Assembly (NCBI GenBank): GCA_039000515.1
Contig: JBCFYV010000001.1
Coordinates: forward strand, 29,099,048-29,163,047
DNA: 64,000 nucleotides
From: Timema cristinae
Taxonomy: Eukaryota > Arthropoda > Insecta > Phasmatodea > Timematidae
Reading direction: 5' to 3'
The stretch's first letter is position 1. The number at the start of each line of letters is the position of its first letter. Below are positions 45,347 to 57,365 of this stretch, one piece after another. A program made the position numbers and the translations under genes. The notes under the pieces are model-generated. The model made no database searches and was not told the origin of the DNA. It was given only the letters and a program-made list of their open reading frames with translations.

Positions 45347-45387
45347 ATTTTAATATACCACACTACATATCAAGAGTTAAAATACTG

Positions 45388-45420
45388 TACTACTGCTACT
45401 ACTTCTACTACTTCTACTGA
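45388..45420 (+). repeat. (TAC)n-like short tandem repeat
   Basis: Imperfect TACTAC/TTCTAC triplets. Confidence 0.8.
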
Positions 45421-45484
45421 CTACTTTATATTTTTTTAAAGTTATTTTATAAAGAAACGTTATAAGGAATCTTTTTTGTCTGTA

Positions 45485-45661
45485 ATGGTTTGCCAGCGAT
45501 GGGTAGGTCAGTGTTTGAATCCTAGCCAGGTTTATTGAGCGTAATATTTAATTAATGATTTTACATTATCGCTTCATTAGAATGTTGATATATTTTCTAT
45601 GAATTACATACTCTAAGTGTAAATATATGGATAGCCGGGCCGGATAGTCAGACTCTAAAGC
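45485..45661 (+). mobile_element. SINE family B, diverged
   Basis: GATGGGTAGGTCAGTGTTTG leads into the B-box GTTTGAATCCTAGCCAGG. The body is AT-enriched and the tail reads GCCGGATAGTCAGACTC. Confidence 0.55.
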
Positions 45662-45764
45662 AAAGGCTATAAATTATGCAAAACTTCAAAATTAAGTCTA
45701 CGTTTGAGGAGTATATCTTGTAAAATAAATTATTTGATTCATACTTTCTTCATCCTTTTTCTAG

Positions 45765-46430
45765 ATAGAGATATCTACTCAAAATTACTAAGATATTGAA
45801 ACGAATAAAAATAATTACAGAAACATTCCACAAAGGAGCAGAAATAGAATAATATAAATTTTTACGGAAATATATTGAGGGAAATATAATAACTTTGTCC
45901 ACAAAATAGCACAAACATGAGTTTCCCTGATTTGAATTTAAACATTATTTATGTTGCTAATATCGAAAACTATGTATATTATAAAAATATATTCAAAACA
46001 AATGTTTTCTATTTCTAATATTAGTACAACCATTTCTTGGTCATTTATTTTGTATCTCAAAGAGTGGCGGATATATGAGCAATACTCGATTTCATCTTAT
46101 GTAACGTGTCATTTTGTTTGTAATGTTAAAACAATGCTTAGTTACGATATTTAATCAAAATCCTATAAGACAATTTTGATAGAAACTAATATTTCTCTCT
46201 TAACCCTTAAAAAACCTTTCCTTAATTTTGGGGTTGGATAGATGTTTAACTAGGCTGAGATACAGACAGACAGACAGATGGCATCGAGAAAACCATATTT
46301 TCGGTTTCAGTAGGCCATGAAAACGTGAAAATTTATCAAAATCTCGAGCTCAATTTTTTTTGAAAGTTAAAGTTCACTATGGCCATAAACGTCTTCAAGG
46401 TTATGATTACTGTAACACAATGTTTATAAG
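45765..46430 (+). mobile_element. Family H repeat
   Basis: 5' portion GATATCTACTCAAAATTAC, middle with a CGTGTCATTTTGTTTGTAAT block, then TTAATTTTGGGGTTGGATAG with the following body deleted, then ACAGACAGACAGACAGATGG and GGCCATGAAAACGTG. The 67-codon frame at 45,951-46,154 lies inside it. Confidence 0.65.
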
Positions 46431-46434
46431 AAAT

Positions 46435-47285
46435 TAAATGATAGTTGGAAGATTATACAATTTCATTTTTTATTTAATATCCAGCCCAAAGGTATTTATT
46501 GTTGTCGAATGTTTTTTTTTAATAGCCTCTGCTTTAACCAATAGCTAGAGTTGTAAGTTAAATTTCAAAAGGATTAAAATTATTTTTGAGTTCTTAAAAT
46601 CATATAATTTAAACTAACAATCAAAAAAAGTCTTCTTAAGTAAAACATTTATTAAGATTATGATAATTTTTACCCTACATAGTTTTTTTTTGGTTGATCC
46701 ATCCTCCGATTCTTCTTTGTTTATGGGAAGAGCTTACAATACTTACGTCATCTTCTTACCCTCGAAGAATTAAATACCAAACTAGTTTGTGATGTTCATA
46801 ATCATAACAGATTATAAAGAAGTTTATTCATTAATTAAAGGGCAGAAGACACTGTGGGTCTAAATGTTCTCCAAAGATTACAAACAAAGTTTGAAGAAAG
46901 ATATCACAATAGGGACAGGATTGGAAGAAAATTAATAATAATCTATCACAGGCTTAGGAAAATATAATAATATTTAAAACGATAATTTAATATTTTGAAC
47001 AAATGTAAAATAAAATACCATCTTATATACTCAAAATAAACTTCAATGGTTTAAATAAAATTTAACCATTTTCACTATTTATCTTATAAAGATTAAAAAG
47101 AAATACTAATAAGTATGTAGTGGCAACTCAAATACAAATTTATTCAAACATAATTTATGAAATATTACTGTTACTTTACCGAAATTAATTAAATCTAATT
47201 ATAATAAAATACAACACTATATATATATAACACAACACACACACACATATATAATATACATATATATATATATATATACATTATT

Positions 47286-47323
<38 letters not shown>

Positions 47324-48100
47324 CATATTTAAGAAAACATCTGAGCTGGGTGTTTTTATTTCATAAAAAAATTAGATATTTATGAATTCAAAAGACAAAA
47401 TTTAATCTTCTATTCTCTATAGAAATAAAACTAATAGTTCTAAGTGTAGTGAAAACACTCAACTATTTATAGAAAGAAAACCCCTAGAGATAAAACCCAT
47501 ACGCCATGATCCCTAAAGGCCATAAAGTAGAGCAACCACTTGTCAAAGAACATTATTTTTGTATATATATATATATTTTTATGATACAATAGATTTTATT
47601 GTGGTCTGAAAGCCAGACAGAAAGTTGGTAGTGGCGTAATCCAAATTTTCTAGTGCGTGGGGTAGCCAAAGAAATAAAATGTCTTCTGCTATATACTTTA
47701 GAGTTTGTCAGGAAAACTTTGAGAAACAGCATATAGGTAAGAAAAAGTATGTCAATTTTAGTTTCCTCTTGTTTGATTTATTTCTTTGGTTGGTTGTAAA
47801 TATAAAGGCATCCTCAAATCCTGTTTGAATTTCATGAAGTTGTGAAAGTCTCCAGTGAATTTAATTCAATGTGGCTTGTTATCTTTTTTTTTTTGTATAC
47901 AATTTTATTTCTAATCCTAATATCAGAACGTTACATCAATGAATTTAATTTTTAATTTAAACAGAATGAGTATGATTAATTTCTATATATTGCAACATAA
48001 TTCAATTTAATACAAATAATTGGCTTGCCAAGATTTAAAAAATAATTTTATCCTATATTTCTGAAATTAAGTAGTTGAAAAAACATTATTGTATAATCTT
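46435..48100. other. Mostly unassigned; (AT)n and CA microsatellites at 47,218-47,320
   Basis: AT-rich with a cluster of (TA)n and a short ACACACACAC run. Otherwise no recognised repeat or coding sequence. Confidence 0.5.
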
Positions 48101-48102
48101 TA

Positions 48103-48330
48103 GGAGAACTGTATTCTGCACGACGTCATAGAAAGCAAGGTTAAGGGAAAGAGGAGATTAGGAAGGAGGAGGACTCAAATATTAAATGACTCGAAGGAAA
48201 TAAGAAAATTTTGGGACCTGGAGGAGGAGATAGAGGACAGGGCGATTGGTGGCCTAAGTTCACTGATAAAAGTAATGAACCTGTCGTGAGACAGAACACT
48301 AGAATTAATAGCAAATAAATATTAAAAATA
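48103..48330 (+). pseudogene. LINE C-terminal relic
   Basis: One frame reads CILHDVIESKVKGKRRLGRR and continues RTQILNDSKEIRKFWDLEEE, then IEDRA. It is clearly homologous to the frame at 60.9-61.1 kb. A single-base deletion near 48,241 (after GACAGGGCG) shifts the frame compared with that copy. Only the last ~75 codons remain, as expected of a strongly 5'-truncated insertion. An A-rich tail follows the stop. Confidence 0.8.
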
Positions 48331-48338
48331 ATTTTATT

Positions 48339-48402
48339 TAACCAAATATTTAATAATTCTATAAGCGTGTAAACCAAACGGTTAGTAAGACGCGGTGGTA
48401 AA
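48339..48402 (+). mobile_element. SINE B 3' fragment directly behind the LINE relic
   Basis: AATTCTATAAGCGTGTAAAC, then AAACGGTTAGTAAGACGCGG. Only the last ~60 bases of B are present. Confidence 0.65.
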
Positions 48403-48871
48403 AATATATACTAAATATATTTAGAAATATTTTTTTATATATATTTAAAAGTAGAGATGGATAAATTTTTATATATTTTTATGTACTACAATCGTAATAG
48501 TAGAAAAATAATTTTCATATCTCTTTTTCTGAACGTCTAATGCCAAGAAAGATTTTATTTCCCCTCCTCTCCCCTGTGAGCGTCAATGGTCGAGCCGTAC
48601 GTAATCCACGTAACAAGCCAGGGCGAGAATAGTTGCTTTACCCAGGGTTTTATAGCCTCATAAACATGTACCACATTATTATTCGAAAGAGTACCATAGT
48701 TTCGTTCTATTCCAAACGATGCTTGTGTAACACAGATAGCATGTAAGTTCCTCTTCCTTTATTTCATTACTTACATATGATGTTATAAAACTAAAACATA
48801 AGTCACTGCCTTTGTCACCTGATTATCACATGTATACTCTGTGCAAATACATTTTTTTCTTGGTGATTTTT

Positions 48872-48914
48872 TTTAGTACCTTGTCTTACTGCTCGTTAGG
48901 GGTTGAATTCATTT
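48872..48914 (-). mobile_element. SINE family B, tail part, split by a MITE
   Basis: TTAGTACCTTGTCTTACTGC and CTCGTTAGGGGTT, the minus-strand tail of B. The match breaks at the MITE and resumes at 49,653. Confidence 0.75.
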
Positions 48915-49652
48915 AGGTAGTTTTCCTATAACGCGTGTTTTTACTAAAAGTTTTATGATATAAAACGATCAGTGAAATAGGAATAGTTTTCTATAACGTA
49001 GTCCCAATACGGCTATAGCATTATTTCCCATAGTCTCTTGGAGATGTTTGGCGCAAATTAATGTCAAACATGGCTGAGAATTTTGAAGGCTGAAATACTG
49101 TTTTAATTTTTTAATTTTTGCTATTGAAATTTACTTTCGTAAGTAGCCTAAACAATATTGTTTTATTTTTTATAATTTATTCTCATGTATGACGGGTATA
49201 AGGGAAAAGGGGGGAAAGTCACACTCTACACAAAATACAGGTCAACGATTTTTATATCTCAAACATTCTAAATAATTTTTAAAAAAATCTTTAAATTAAT
49301 TTAAATTTGACAGAGAACTCTTTAACTATAACCTTACGCGCATTAAAAGTACCATTATTATTTTATAACAAATGGCGGCACTAGCTCATTTTTGTTCAAA
49401 TTGATGTATTATTTCGGTATTTTATTTTATTGACATTATTTTTTATTAACAACAAACAAATGCCGATAATAAAGTAAAAAGTCGAATTATCAAACATGTC
49501 AAAATATGAAAGAAAAATGTTTTTCGTAGGTCTGGTCTGTATTTACATCCTCTTACCTATTTTCTCATTTAACGAATGTTCTATTTAACGAAATCTTTCG
49601 GTAACGCCACATTTTTACGGAGCGCAACTACCACGTTATAGGAAAACTCCCT
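48915..49652. mobile_element. 738-bp pogo/Tigger-like MITE
   Basis: Left end AGGTAGTTTTCCTATAACG and right end CGTTATAGGAAAACTCCCT are inverted repeats with one difference, continuing with weaker pairing. ATAACGCG-type ends and internal TTTAACGAA units resemble pogo/Tigger (Tc1/mariner superfamily) elements. No transposase frame. A TA target duplication is plausible but cannot be placed unambiguously. Confidence 0.75.
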
Positions 49653-49862
49653 TATATACTAGTTTCAATAATGTGCTAGGGACGAGGAAGGTTACATTTA
49701 GAGAGGTGTGCTCGTATTTCATGGAGGTTGAGTGTAAAAACATTTTGGAAAAACCACCTTCGGTATATTTGATCTGAATTAGGACACCCGATTATCCCCG
49801 TTATTAACAATTCGGTCTATTGTGAGAATGACGCCTTAGATCATTCAACTAGTCAAGTGGAT
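49653..49862 (-). mobile_element. SINE family B, body and head, after the MITE
   Basis: Resumes with ATACTAGTTTCAATAATGTG and GGGACGAGGAAGG. Continues through GGAGGTTGAGTGTAAAAACA to the head ACGCCTTAGATCATTCAACT. Confidence 0.75.
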
Positions 49863-49974
49863 CTAGTTAGTTAGCTGACTAAAATAAAACTGGCATCTGT
49901 GGGCATGTAGGTTGGTTGTCAGGCTCATCGAATCAGGCTTTCCTTTGATGTATTGGTAGGGACATTAATTACAG

Positions 49975-50092
49975 CTGTGTTTTTCCTAAAATATATCTCA
50001 CCTTATCTATTTTGTAAACATGCTACCTTTTCATTAATTCCACCTTCCCCATCCCCGACCCAATATGGTAATTATCGTCGTTACCTCTGAGT
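49975..50092 (+). mobile_element. SINE family B body, first of a second tail-to-tail pair
   Basis: GTGTTTTTCCTAAAATATAT, then ATGCTACCTTTTCATTAATT and CCCCGACCCAATATGGTAAT. The head region (49,880-49,960) is too diverged to align. Confidence 0.5.
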
Positions 50093-50237
50093 TTAGGTTA
50101 TCCATACGCTAATGGAATTTATTTGAGGAAGATATAATTTAGAGGAAATATACCTTAAATATAACTCAGTTCACCCAACCAGGATTTGAACCCCAATTTC
50201 CTCGTCATCGATAGTCTATTTTGTTAAGAGAGTTAAA
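50093..50237 (-). mobile_element. SINE family B, second of the tail-to-tail pair
   Basis: TTAGGTTATCCATACGCTAA, then AGATATAATTTAGAGGAAAT, B-box region GGATTTGAACCCCAATTTCC and the head start. The motif TAGTAAGACG is missing at the junction. Confidence 0.6.
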
Positions 50238-50239
50238 AT

Positions 50240-51380
50240 AAAATCGTTCCCGTAATTTATCCCCTAGTTACGTTTTATCATAATTCGATACAAATTGGTT
50301 GTGAAATACTCAGCAACTTCTTATAAAAAGGAAGAAAATATTGGAAAAAGGAAGACAATAAGATATAGTAACAAAAAATTGACAAGTGAACTTTATAGAA
50401 ACACAGAAAAGGAAAAAAAAACCTTTTCAACAAAACAATTGATTTAATCCAAAGGAAGTGAATATGATGTACCTAACAGTGTGATGAAAAAAAATCTTCA
50501 TTTTTGAAGCACACATTTCTTTATCAGGAAATTTTATTTCTTTCCTCTTTTAAGAAGTTATAATTCCCCTTTAAATTATCATTTAAAGATTTTGATGAAA
50601 CCATACATATGTCAAAGGATTAAGTAGATGGGACATATTTTATTTAATAGTTAAACAATCATTAGCATTACGGTCAGAGGTAGCTGTGTACAGTGTGAGA
50701 GATACTTCTAATTTCATTTTTAAATCACATTTGGTTTGTTTTTATTTGTTCTTACCACTTTTTCCTGTACTTTGTTTTATATTATTATAATTTGAATATT
50801 ATATTTTCTTTTAAATGTCAATATGTTTTTTAGGTTTTTGTTAATTTATTTTTATTTGATTTGGTGTTTATATGATATCATTATTTAATAATTTATACCA
50901 TTGTTTATGTGTAAGGAATGGTAGGCCTACAATTGTTTTTAATTTCTTCACAAAAATAACTAGAAAACCGTTACATACATCTATAATAAAACACAAATGA
51001 AAGTTTAGAAGCGTCTGTATCTCCCACATAATTTGTTTTTGACACAGTTTTTTTCTTAGTTTAAATAATATATAGAAAAGATTTGCAATAGAAAACCTTT
51101 CACCATGATTATAAATATTACCAAAGTTTAATAACTGGTGTTAAACATATAATTATGGGAGATAGTTAGTTTCTTATATCTTAATTTACTAAGTATAATT
51201 ATTTTGAGTTATGATGCTATAAGTTTTTAGTGTGTGTAAATTTCTAAAAATAAATACGAGTAAAGCATTTATAGTGCCTAGGTTTTATTTTTGACACATA
51301 GAAAAATAGAGAAATTTACGAAGATTAAATGGCGTCATTTTTGATAAACTTTATTTTTGTACGCATCTGGGATAACTACA
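50240..51380. other. No recognised gene or repeat
   Basis: AT-rich, with no frame of note and no match to families A-I. Confidence 0.5.
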
Positions 51381-51384
51381 TATT

Positions 51385-51546
51385 TTTAAAAAAAATGGAT
51401 AAAGGCAACAATTGGAAGACCTTGAAGAAAAGATGCACTCAGTAGACTAAGGCAGGAATCAAACCTTGACCTCTTCATCCCCAACTATCCAGTCTATGGG
51501 AAGAGTGACTCGTTAAACCATGTGACCATTGATGCGAGTACAGCTT
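51385..51546 (-). mobile_element. SINE family B, head and body
   Basis: Plus-strand B-box region GGAATCAAACCTTGACCTC, then CCAGTCTATGGGAAGAGTGA and the head CGTTAAACCATGTGACCATT. The tail is missing. Confidence 0.6.
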
Positions 51547-51652
51547 TTAACATACTCGTGTATCGTCATTAAATAATATAACATAATATAATAATATATA
51601 TTTAATATTTAATATTATATACAGACACTAGCTGTGTGTGTAGGTATTTTTT

Positions 51653-51840
51653 TTAGCTACGCGTTTTACCATCCGTTCGGCTTGTACGCTTATGTACTAA
51701 TTACAAAACTGTATTTAGGGATGGGGAAGATATTTTATAGGAACTGTATCTACATTGTGTGGAAAACTATTCAGTAAAAACCACCCTCGATACATCCGAC
51801 CGAGATTCTAACCTCTTTTTTCAATTATTAAGGTCATCAA
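51653..51840 (-). mobile_element. SINE family B, tail and body
   Basis: TAGCTACGCGTTTTACCATC, CGTTCGGCTTGTACGCTTAT, then GGGATGGGGAAGATATTTTA and GACCGAGATTCTAACCTC. The head is missing. Confidence 0.7.
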
Positions 51841-51844
51841 GAAT

Positions 51845-53745
51845 TATTTTATAAAAATAAAAGTATAATAAAAACCCGGGATGTACACGTTTATTTTAAG
51901 TTAAAAAAACTCCTTGATAAGCACAGTTACCTAAAACTGCTATCACAGCAACCAACTACCCACTTTATACTTTTATGGTAGCAATTGACGAAAATGTTCG
52001 TTCTTCACATCCGAAGGTTATAGTCTGATATCTACTGAGCCATGGAAGTCTTCTAGGAAGTAATGACTGTCCAATATACCGTTAACCTTTTCTATGAAGG
52101 AGCTCATTTTCATGGAAGCAACATAGATTTTGCCGAGTGTGTAGGCTACTTACGTAAAGAATAGTCATAGTAAACTGAAACTTTTGGATTCAAATGTAAT
52201 ATTCTGTTCTTAAGGGGGAAACGTGTGTTAAGAGCAGTGTTTATTACAGTTCTTATAACAAAACATATTTTATAAAAAAATAAGATATTCCTTCAATAGA
52301 AACCTATAGTTTAATTTTCTTCACATGGTGATATCACATTTGTTGAATATTTGCCATGAGCTCAGCGGCATTAGATAATAAACTTTTCAAATATAGAGAA
52401 AAAGCTGTCGTTACATTCTAGGACAGCCTTGACAGATATCAAGAACTGTTGATATCACCACGGAAAGAAGATTAAACTTTAAGTTTTTACTGGTTATTTA
52501 TTTGATTTTTTGAAACTTTAAAAAATACGGTCCTTAAATAGCGTTTCCTACGCTCCTGCCATGAAATTAATTTTTTTTTTAAATTTTCTCTTTATAAAAA
52601 AAACTTGCTTCTTGTATGATTTACGACAGTTGATAACGTTTATTTCATACATGTTGAATACATGTTTCGTCACAATCTAAATTGCTAAATTTGCAAAAAA
52701 AAATTTTTTAGACTACTCATTAATCAGTTTTCTTAAAAAAAAAAACTTATTATATTGAAAATCCTATCAAACACTATCCAGATATAAATTTTGAAAAACT
52801 AGTTAAATCTATTAAAAAAATAAAATTTTCATAAATACATTTTTATTAAGCCATACTAAATCAATTGTTCTCTAAAAACAATTATAAAATATTAGTTATA
52901 ATGTAAGCCACTCTTTAAATATCCATTTTGAACAAAATCAGTCATAATCAATATATATAATTTTCCATAATCAATCATTAGTAAATTATCCTGAGTATTA
53001 AGGCCCTTAGCCCTGTTGGGTGCAAGTCTAAAACCTATTTTGTGGTATGTTAGTTGGGAGAGTGAAAGGCATGGCATGACTTCAAAACCGACCAAAGCAA
53101 CCTTCCGCGCCAACAAGAACAGCTGGTTCACGGAAACCGTAGATGGCGCTAACTACCGGACAGGTTTTGTGGAAAAATCATACGTTTGAAAATATCAGTT
53201 TTCTCGCGAACGAATGAAATTTTTATAGTAATATTTTCAACACCTCTCCTAAGATAATGTATCGATGTTTATTAATTGTTACATTTTATTATTTTTTGTT
53301 ATGAAGCAGGCAGTTTTCTATTGAAAGATGTCAATTTTATCGATATTTGATCACTGTTAAAATTATATAGGAGGTGTATATATACAAAGTATAACTTAAT
53401 CAACACGATTCTATTCTAGAACAAACCGTTTCCGAAAAGAAAATTGCGAAAACATTAACCTTATTGAAGATAACCGTTTGTTCGCGTGGCTGTGCATTTC
53501 CACACCAAATTAAAAGTGCCAATTGCCTTAAGGTTATAGAAAAATTTACAATTTGGCTTCGAGGTATGACCATCATGTAAATATCTAGTTGTAATGGAAT
53601 ACATGCTCAATTATAGACAAAGAATAAACACGCATATGGAAAGATAGACATGGCTACAGAAAAAATTTTAAAGAACACTTTTTGGATTCGGGTACAAAAA
53701 AAATAAAAGGCCCATAATCTTGAGGTTAAAAATGTTCAATATTAA
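51845..53745. other. No recognised repeat; 79-codon frame at 52,892-53,131
   Basis: The minus-strand frame begins MNQLFLLARKVALVGFEVMP and lies partly in a GC-richer patch (52,990-53,170) with AGATGGCGCTAACTACCGG. No domain recognised and no supporting splice structure. The rest is AT-rich. Confidence 0.35.
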
Positions 53746-53749
53746 AATT

Positions 53750-53992
53750 CACTCAGGTGGCCGCGTGACTTAACGCACTACTCTTAAAGTAGACTATACT
53801 GCCTATAATGGGGAAATTGGGATTCGAATCTTGGTCTCGTGAATTGAGAGTCTAAACGGTTTTTCACTCTTCCTCCACGTGAATGCGTTTAAACTTCCTA
53901 TAAATATATAACCTTCCTAATCCTTAAAACAATTTGCTTGATTAGTACATAACTGTATAACCCAAACAGTTATTAAAACACCGCGTTAAAAA
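53750..53992 (+). mobile_element. SINE family B (B1 head), full length
   Basis: CTCAGGTGGCCGCGTGACTT, B-box GGGATTCGAATCTTGGTC, body TTTTTCACTCTTCCTCCACG, tail AACAGTTATTAAAACACCGCG. Confidence 0.82.
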
Positions 53993-54304
53993 AATACTAC
54001 ACTACTTTATCTATAAAAGTTAAATAAAAGAATATATAATAAATTGACCCAACGTGAACATATTGTATATGGTTGGATGGTGTTCGATAGCATGCCAGAC
54101 TGTAGTAAAAGATCCTCGCTTTCCTCTTTTCCTCTCAAAAATGCTTCTCCTATTTAAGTACAGACACCGGAACATGCCTTTAGATATGCCATTCCTCACC
54201 CCCTCTTTACCTAACCATTTCACTATTTGCTATGTCAATTTGCACGCAATTGGCAAAAGTATACTCGAAGGTTGAAAAAACATCGGATAAAAGTTTTCAA
54301 TAAC

Positions 54305-54308
<4 letters not shown>

Positions 54309-54335
<27 letters not shown>
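54309..54335 (+). repeat. (ATT)n microsatellite
   Basis: Nine triplets. No SINE tail sequence is attached. Confidence 0.95.
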
Positions 54336-54926
54336 TTCTTAAATTTTGGGCTACACTGCGAGTCCTATAGCAATACTTCAATTTATAACTTTTTCATTGT
54401 GTTTTAAAAACTAAATAGACACGTATTTTGTCAAAGAATACTATTAAGTGAAAAAATAATTTTTAGCTTTCTAAATATATGGTTATATTGTTCATGAGTT
54501 TCAAACTAACCTATTCAATATAACTACTAAATTATATTTGACGTCACTGGGAAATGAACAAGTGTCTCATAGGTATTGGACTACATTATTAATATACGTT
54601 TCTAGTAGGGAGTTTTTAATGTTTCACGTCTTTCAGAAATAACCAGTATAATTTTATTAAAAATACATGGATATATTAATCTATTAGATACTCTTTATTA
54701 TACCATGATGCAACACATATATATAAAACATATATATATATATAATATGTGTGGTTACTAAGGTACACGTATATGAACACTAAACAAATTACTATAATGG
54801 CTGGACAATTTAATAAAAAAAAGATTTTGATACACTTTTTTATAATGTTTTTATTAATATAAATATAATATTTACAAGGTAAAATTTAGAATATATATAT
54901 ATATTTATTTCTAATACAAATATAAT
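54336..54926. other. No recognised gene or repeat
   Basis: AT-rich with two (AT)n tracts near 54,715-54,745 and 54,890-54,905. Confidence 0.5.
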
Positions 54927-55241
54927 TTAATTTACATACATAAGTAGAATATTATAAGGAATAGATAAATTATCTTTTTTAAAAGGATTCTTCCGGAAGA
55001 CAAACGATCCAAATTCTAAATTAGAACCAGTTAGATATGTTATGCTCATTTGCTCAAAATGAGGTGAAGGGTCAAGAGGCTGCAGGGGGGAGGGGGGAAA
55101 GGGATAGCTGTGAGATGCTTGGCTCCCTTTACCTAGTGTCCAAAATATTTCTTCGATATTCCCTCGGCGAAATGATTCTCCCAAACACGGAACCGTAAAG
55201 AACGAGTTTGGTGGATCCCTAGGGAGAGGACTAGAGGTCAA
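54927..55241 (-). CDS. Unrecognised 104-codon open frame
   Basis: Minus-strand frame beginning MTSSPLPRDPPNSFFTVPCL. Unlike most frames here its codon content is mixed (Pro, Ser, Phe, Gly) and it coincides with a GC-richer, purine-biased patch (55,010-55,330). No known domain, signal peptide or start context supports it, and its C-terminal third falls into AT-rich DNA. It may be an exon, an old repeat or chance. Confidence 0.15.
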   Translation of the reverse strand: MTSSPLPRDPPNSFFTVPCLGESFRRGNIEEIFWTLGKGSQASHSYPFPPSPLQPLDPSPHFEQMSITYLTGSNLEFGSFVFRKNPFKKDNLSIPYNILLMYVN

Positions 55242-55681
55242 GGAGGTTGGTAAGGGAGGGAGGGGGAGTCACAAGAGCTCAAATGGAATGGAGAAGAGAG
55301 GGCACAATGTTTGGAATAGACATACCAAACAGATTCCAAAGAGGATGAAACCTGAAGTGTGGACCGAGAGAAGCAGGTTAAAAAACAAACAATAAAAATA
55401 AACAAACACTACACGATTTGTAACATTTGCGTGACCTGTCTGGTTTTGTAACTATTCCCTATTTTATTTTACTCACTCATGCGATTTGGAGCTTTGAAAC
55501 AGTTTTTTTTTCTCCACTCGATTAGTCGGTATAGAAAACAAGCAGTACTTTAGATAAGTTTCCACACGGCTGTATCTAAACCTGTTCATCCATAGATAAA
55601 ACAAATAAACTGTCCATTTACTTTAACACTATTTACTGATTACAACATTATATTAAAAACCAATATTGGTTTATTTCAGTA

Positions 55682-55716
55682 GAGCGAACGGGTAGTAAGG
55701 CGTGGTGCTAGTAATA
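55682..55716 (+). mobile_element. Isolated SINE A/B tail
   Basis: GCGAACGGGTAGTAAGGCGT followed by GGTGCTAGTAATAATT; no body. Confidence 0.75.
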
Positions 55717-55827
55717 ATTCAGTAGTGGAATGAATACACATATTATAAAAAAAATTGAATTAACATTTAAAATCTATTAAAAATCTTTTTTTTCAATTTA
55801 TATTATCTATGCAAATCCAAACCCTGG

Positions 55828-55890
55828 ATCAGGGGTGGACTGAGCCACCGGGAGACCGGTGGGCTGGTTTTATTTGGCCTGCCACAATCA
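55828..55890. mobile_element. Possible hAT terminus
   Basis: CAGGGGTGGACTGAGCCACC followed by GGGAGACCGGTGGGCTGG, a GC-rich end type seen in hAT elements. The opposite end was not found. Confidence 0.3.
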
Positions 55891-56099
55891 TTTTAAACTA
55901 AAATAAATATATTAATTTAATCATAGATTACATTTTTATTAAATTTTAATTTAAAGTTCCAGTGAATAAGCTTGAGCTGCCAAGAATACATAATTTGTTC
56001 AACATTTATGATGACAGTAAATTTGAAACCATCTCATTTGTGTGAAGTTTCTTGGTGTTGTTTATAAACAAACGTAAAATCACCTACTTCATGATGTAC

Positions 56100-56237
56100 A
56101 CAAGTAACGAATGGAGAAACATTTAGGATAATTCACCATAAGTACACCTGACCGAGATAAGAACCTCGAGCTCCTCGTCATCGGTAGTATGGTATATTTC
56201 GAAAATGACGCCTTATGCCATGCTGCCACCGAAGCGG
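56100..56237 (-). mobile_element. SINE family B (B1 head), head and part of body
   Basis: The minus strand starts CCGCTTCGGTGGCAGCATGG, then CATAAGGCGTCATTTTCG, and reaches the B-box region GGTTCTTATCTCGGTCAGG. The body breaks off near 56,100. Confidence 0.72.
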
Positions 56238-56239
56238 TT

Positions 56240-57155
56240 GTCTCTATTTTAAAAGTTTTGTGTTTCAACCAGAACATACACCTACCCTAGATTTTACATC
56301 CACCAGTTGTCTGGCTTGAGTTTATTTACATTCTAACAGTTTTAACCATTCAAAACTCTCCTTACATAAATATAACTATCATATTTTGTGATTTAAGGCT
56401 GCGAATACAAACTTAATGTGTTTTTTTTTAAAATAAAGCAAAAACTTAAAAACTAACATAGAATAAAACTTTTTTTTATGGGACTTCTCAACTTCATAGC
56501 CCCTGAATTGTACTGTATATAGGAAAGAAGACAAACTCGCGTTATGGAATTTTTTTGAGAACACCACCTGGGTCCTACGCAAGTATTACAGGCAGAATTG
56601 GATGCCTGATGCGGGAGGTCATGGTTATATTCCAACTGATAGCATTAGGAATATTTGTTTCTGCATCAATTAACTTGGGGGTCATCCATAATCCATGTAA
56701 CGCTGTTGATTAGGGGGAGGGGTAACTTTAATGTATACATGGTTTTACATGGGGGAAGGATCGGTACATTACAGTGTTACATAACACAGCTCTTATATTT
56801 GAATCTTAATGTTAAAAAAATAATATAATTTTTCATATTCACACCGTCGGTAAACATATTTATAAATAACTTCTGATTCTGTGTAGTATTAAATATGTCC
56901 CCTTTATTTTAATGTCCTAAAAGCTTTTCTATGAAATAGTGGCATTAAATCTTAATGTGAAAAGCTACGTAACACAGGTTGTATGGGGGGTAAGGGTCAG
57001 GATAAATGTATACTTGGTGATATATGGGGGAAGGGTAAGCAGAAAGTAAGAACAAAGGATCACGTTGTTCATGGATAACGACACGTAATGACACAGTTCC
57101 CGCTAAGAGCATAAAACCCGCGGTTAATTGGCTCACAAAGATATACAGCTATCCA
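56240..57155. other. No recognised gene; two G-rich similar segments
   Basis: Segments at about 56,680-56,770 and 56,955-57,040 share the order ACGTAACAC-like, TATGGGGGG-like, TGTATACTTGG/ATGG and GGGGGAAGG. This may be a local tandem duplication of about 280 bases. The overlapping short frames are not convincing genes. Confidence 0.4.
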
Positions 57156-57157
57156 CC

Positions 57158-57365
57158 CACACCAGTGGAGATTGGATCTAAGGTGTCAATCAACATACTG
57201 AATTTACAGTGATGGAATGGTCAAGGTTTGAACCTGGTGGAGTGTTGATTAGGTGAGGATTACATGTATGACATAATACGTTGACCTCATCACTTTCCAT
57301 CCTAAAGAAAGTGATAAGGTGAGTTTATTCTAAAATATTTTCTTAATCCTCTTCTTCGTAGATAT
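57158..57365 (+). mobile_element. SINE family B (B2), diverged
   Basis: CACCAGTGGAGATTGGATCT, AAGGTGTCAATCAACATAC, B-box AAGGTTTGAACCTGGTGG and a late body segment TTCTAAAATATTTTCTTAAT. Confidence 0.5.
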
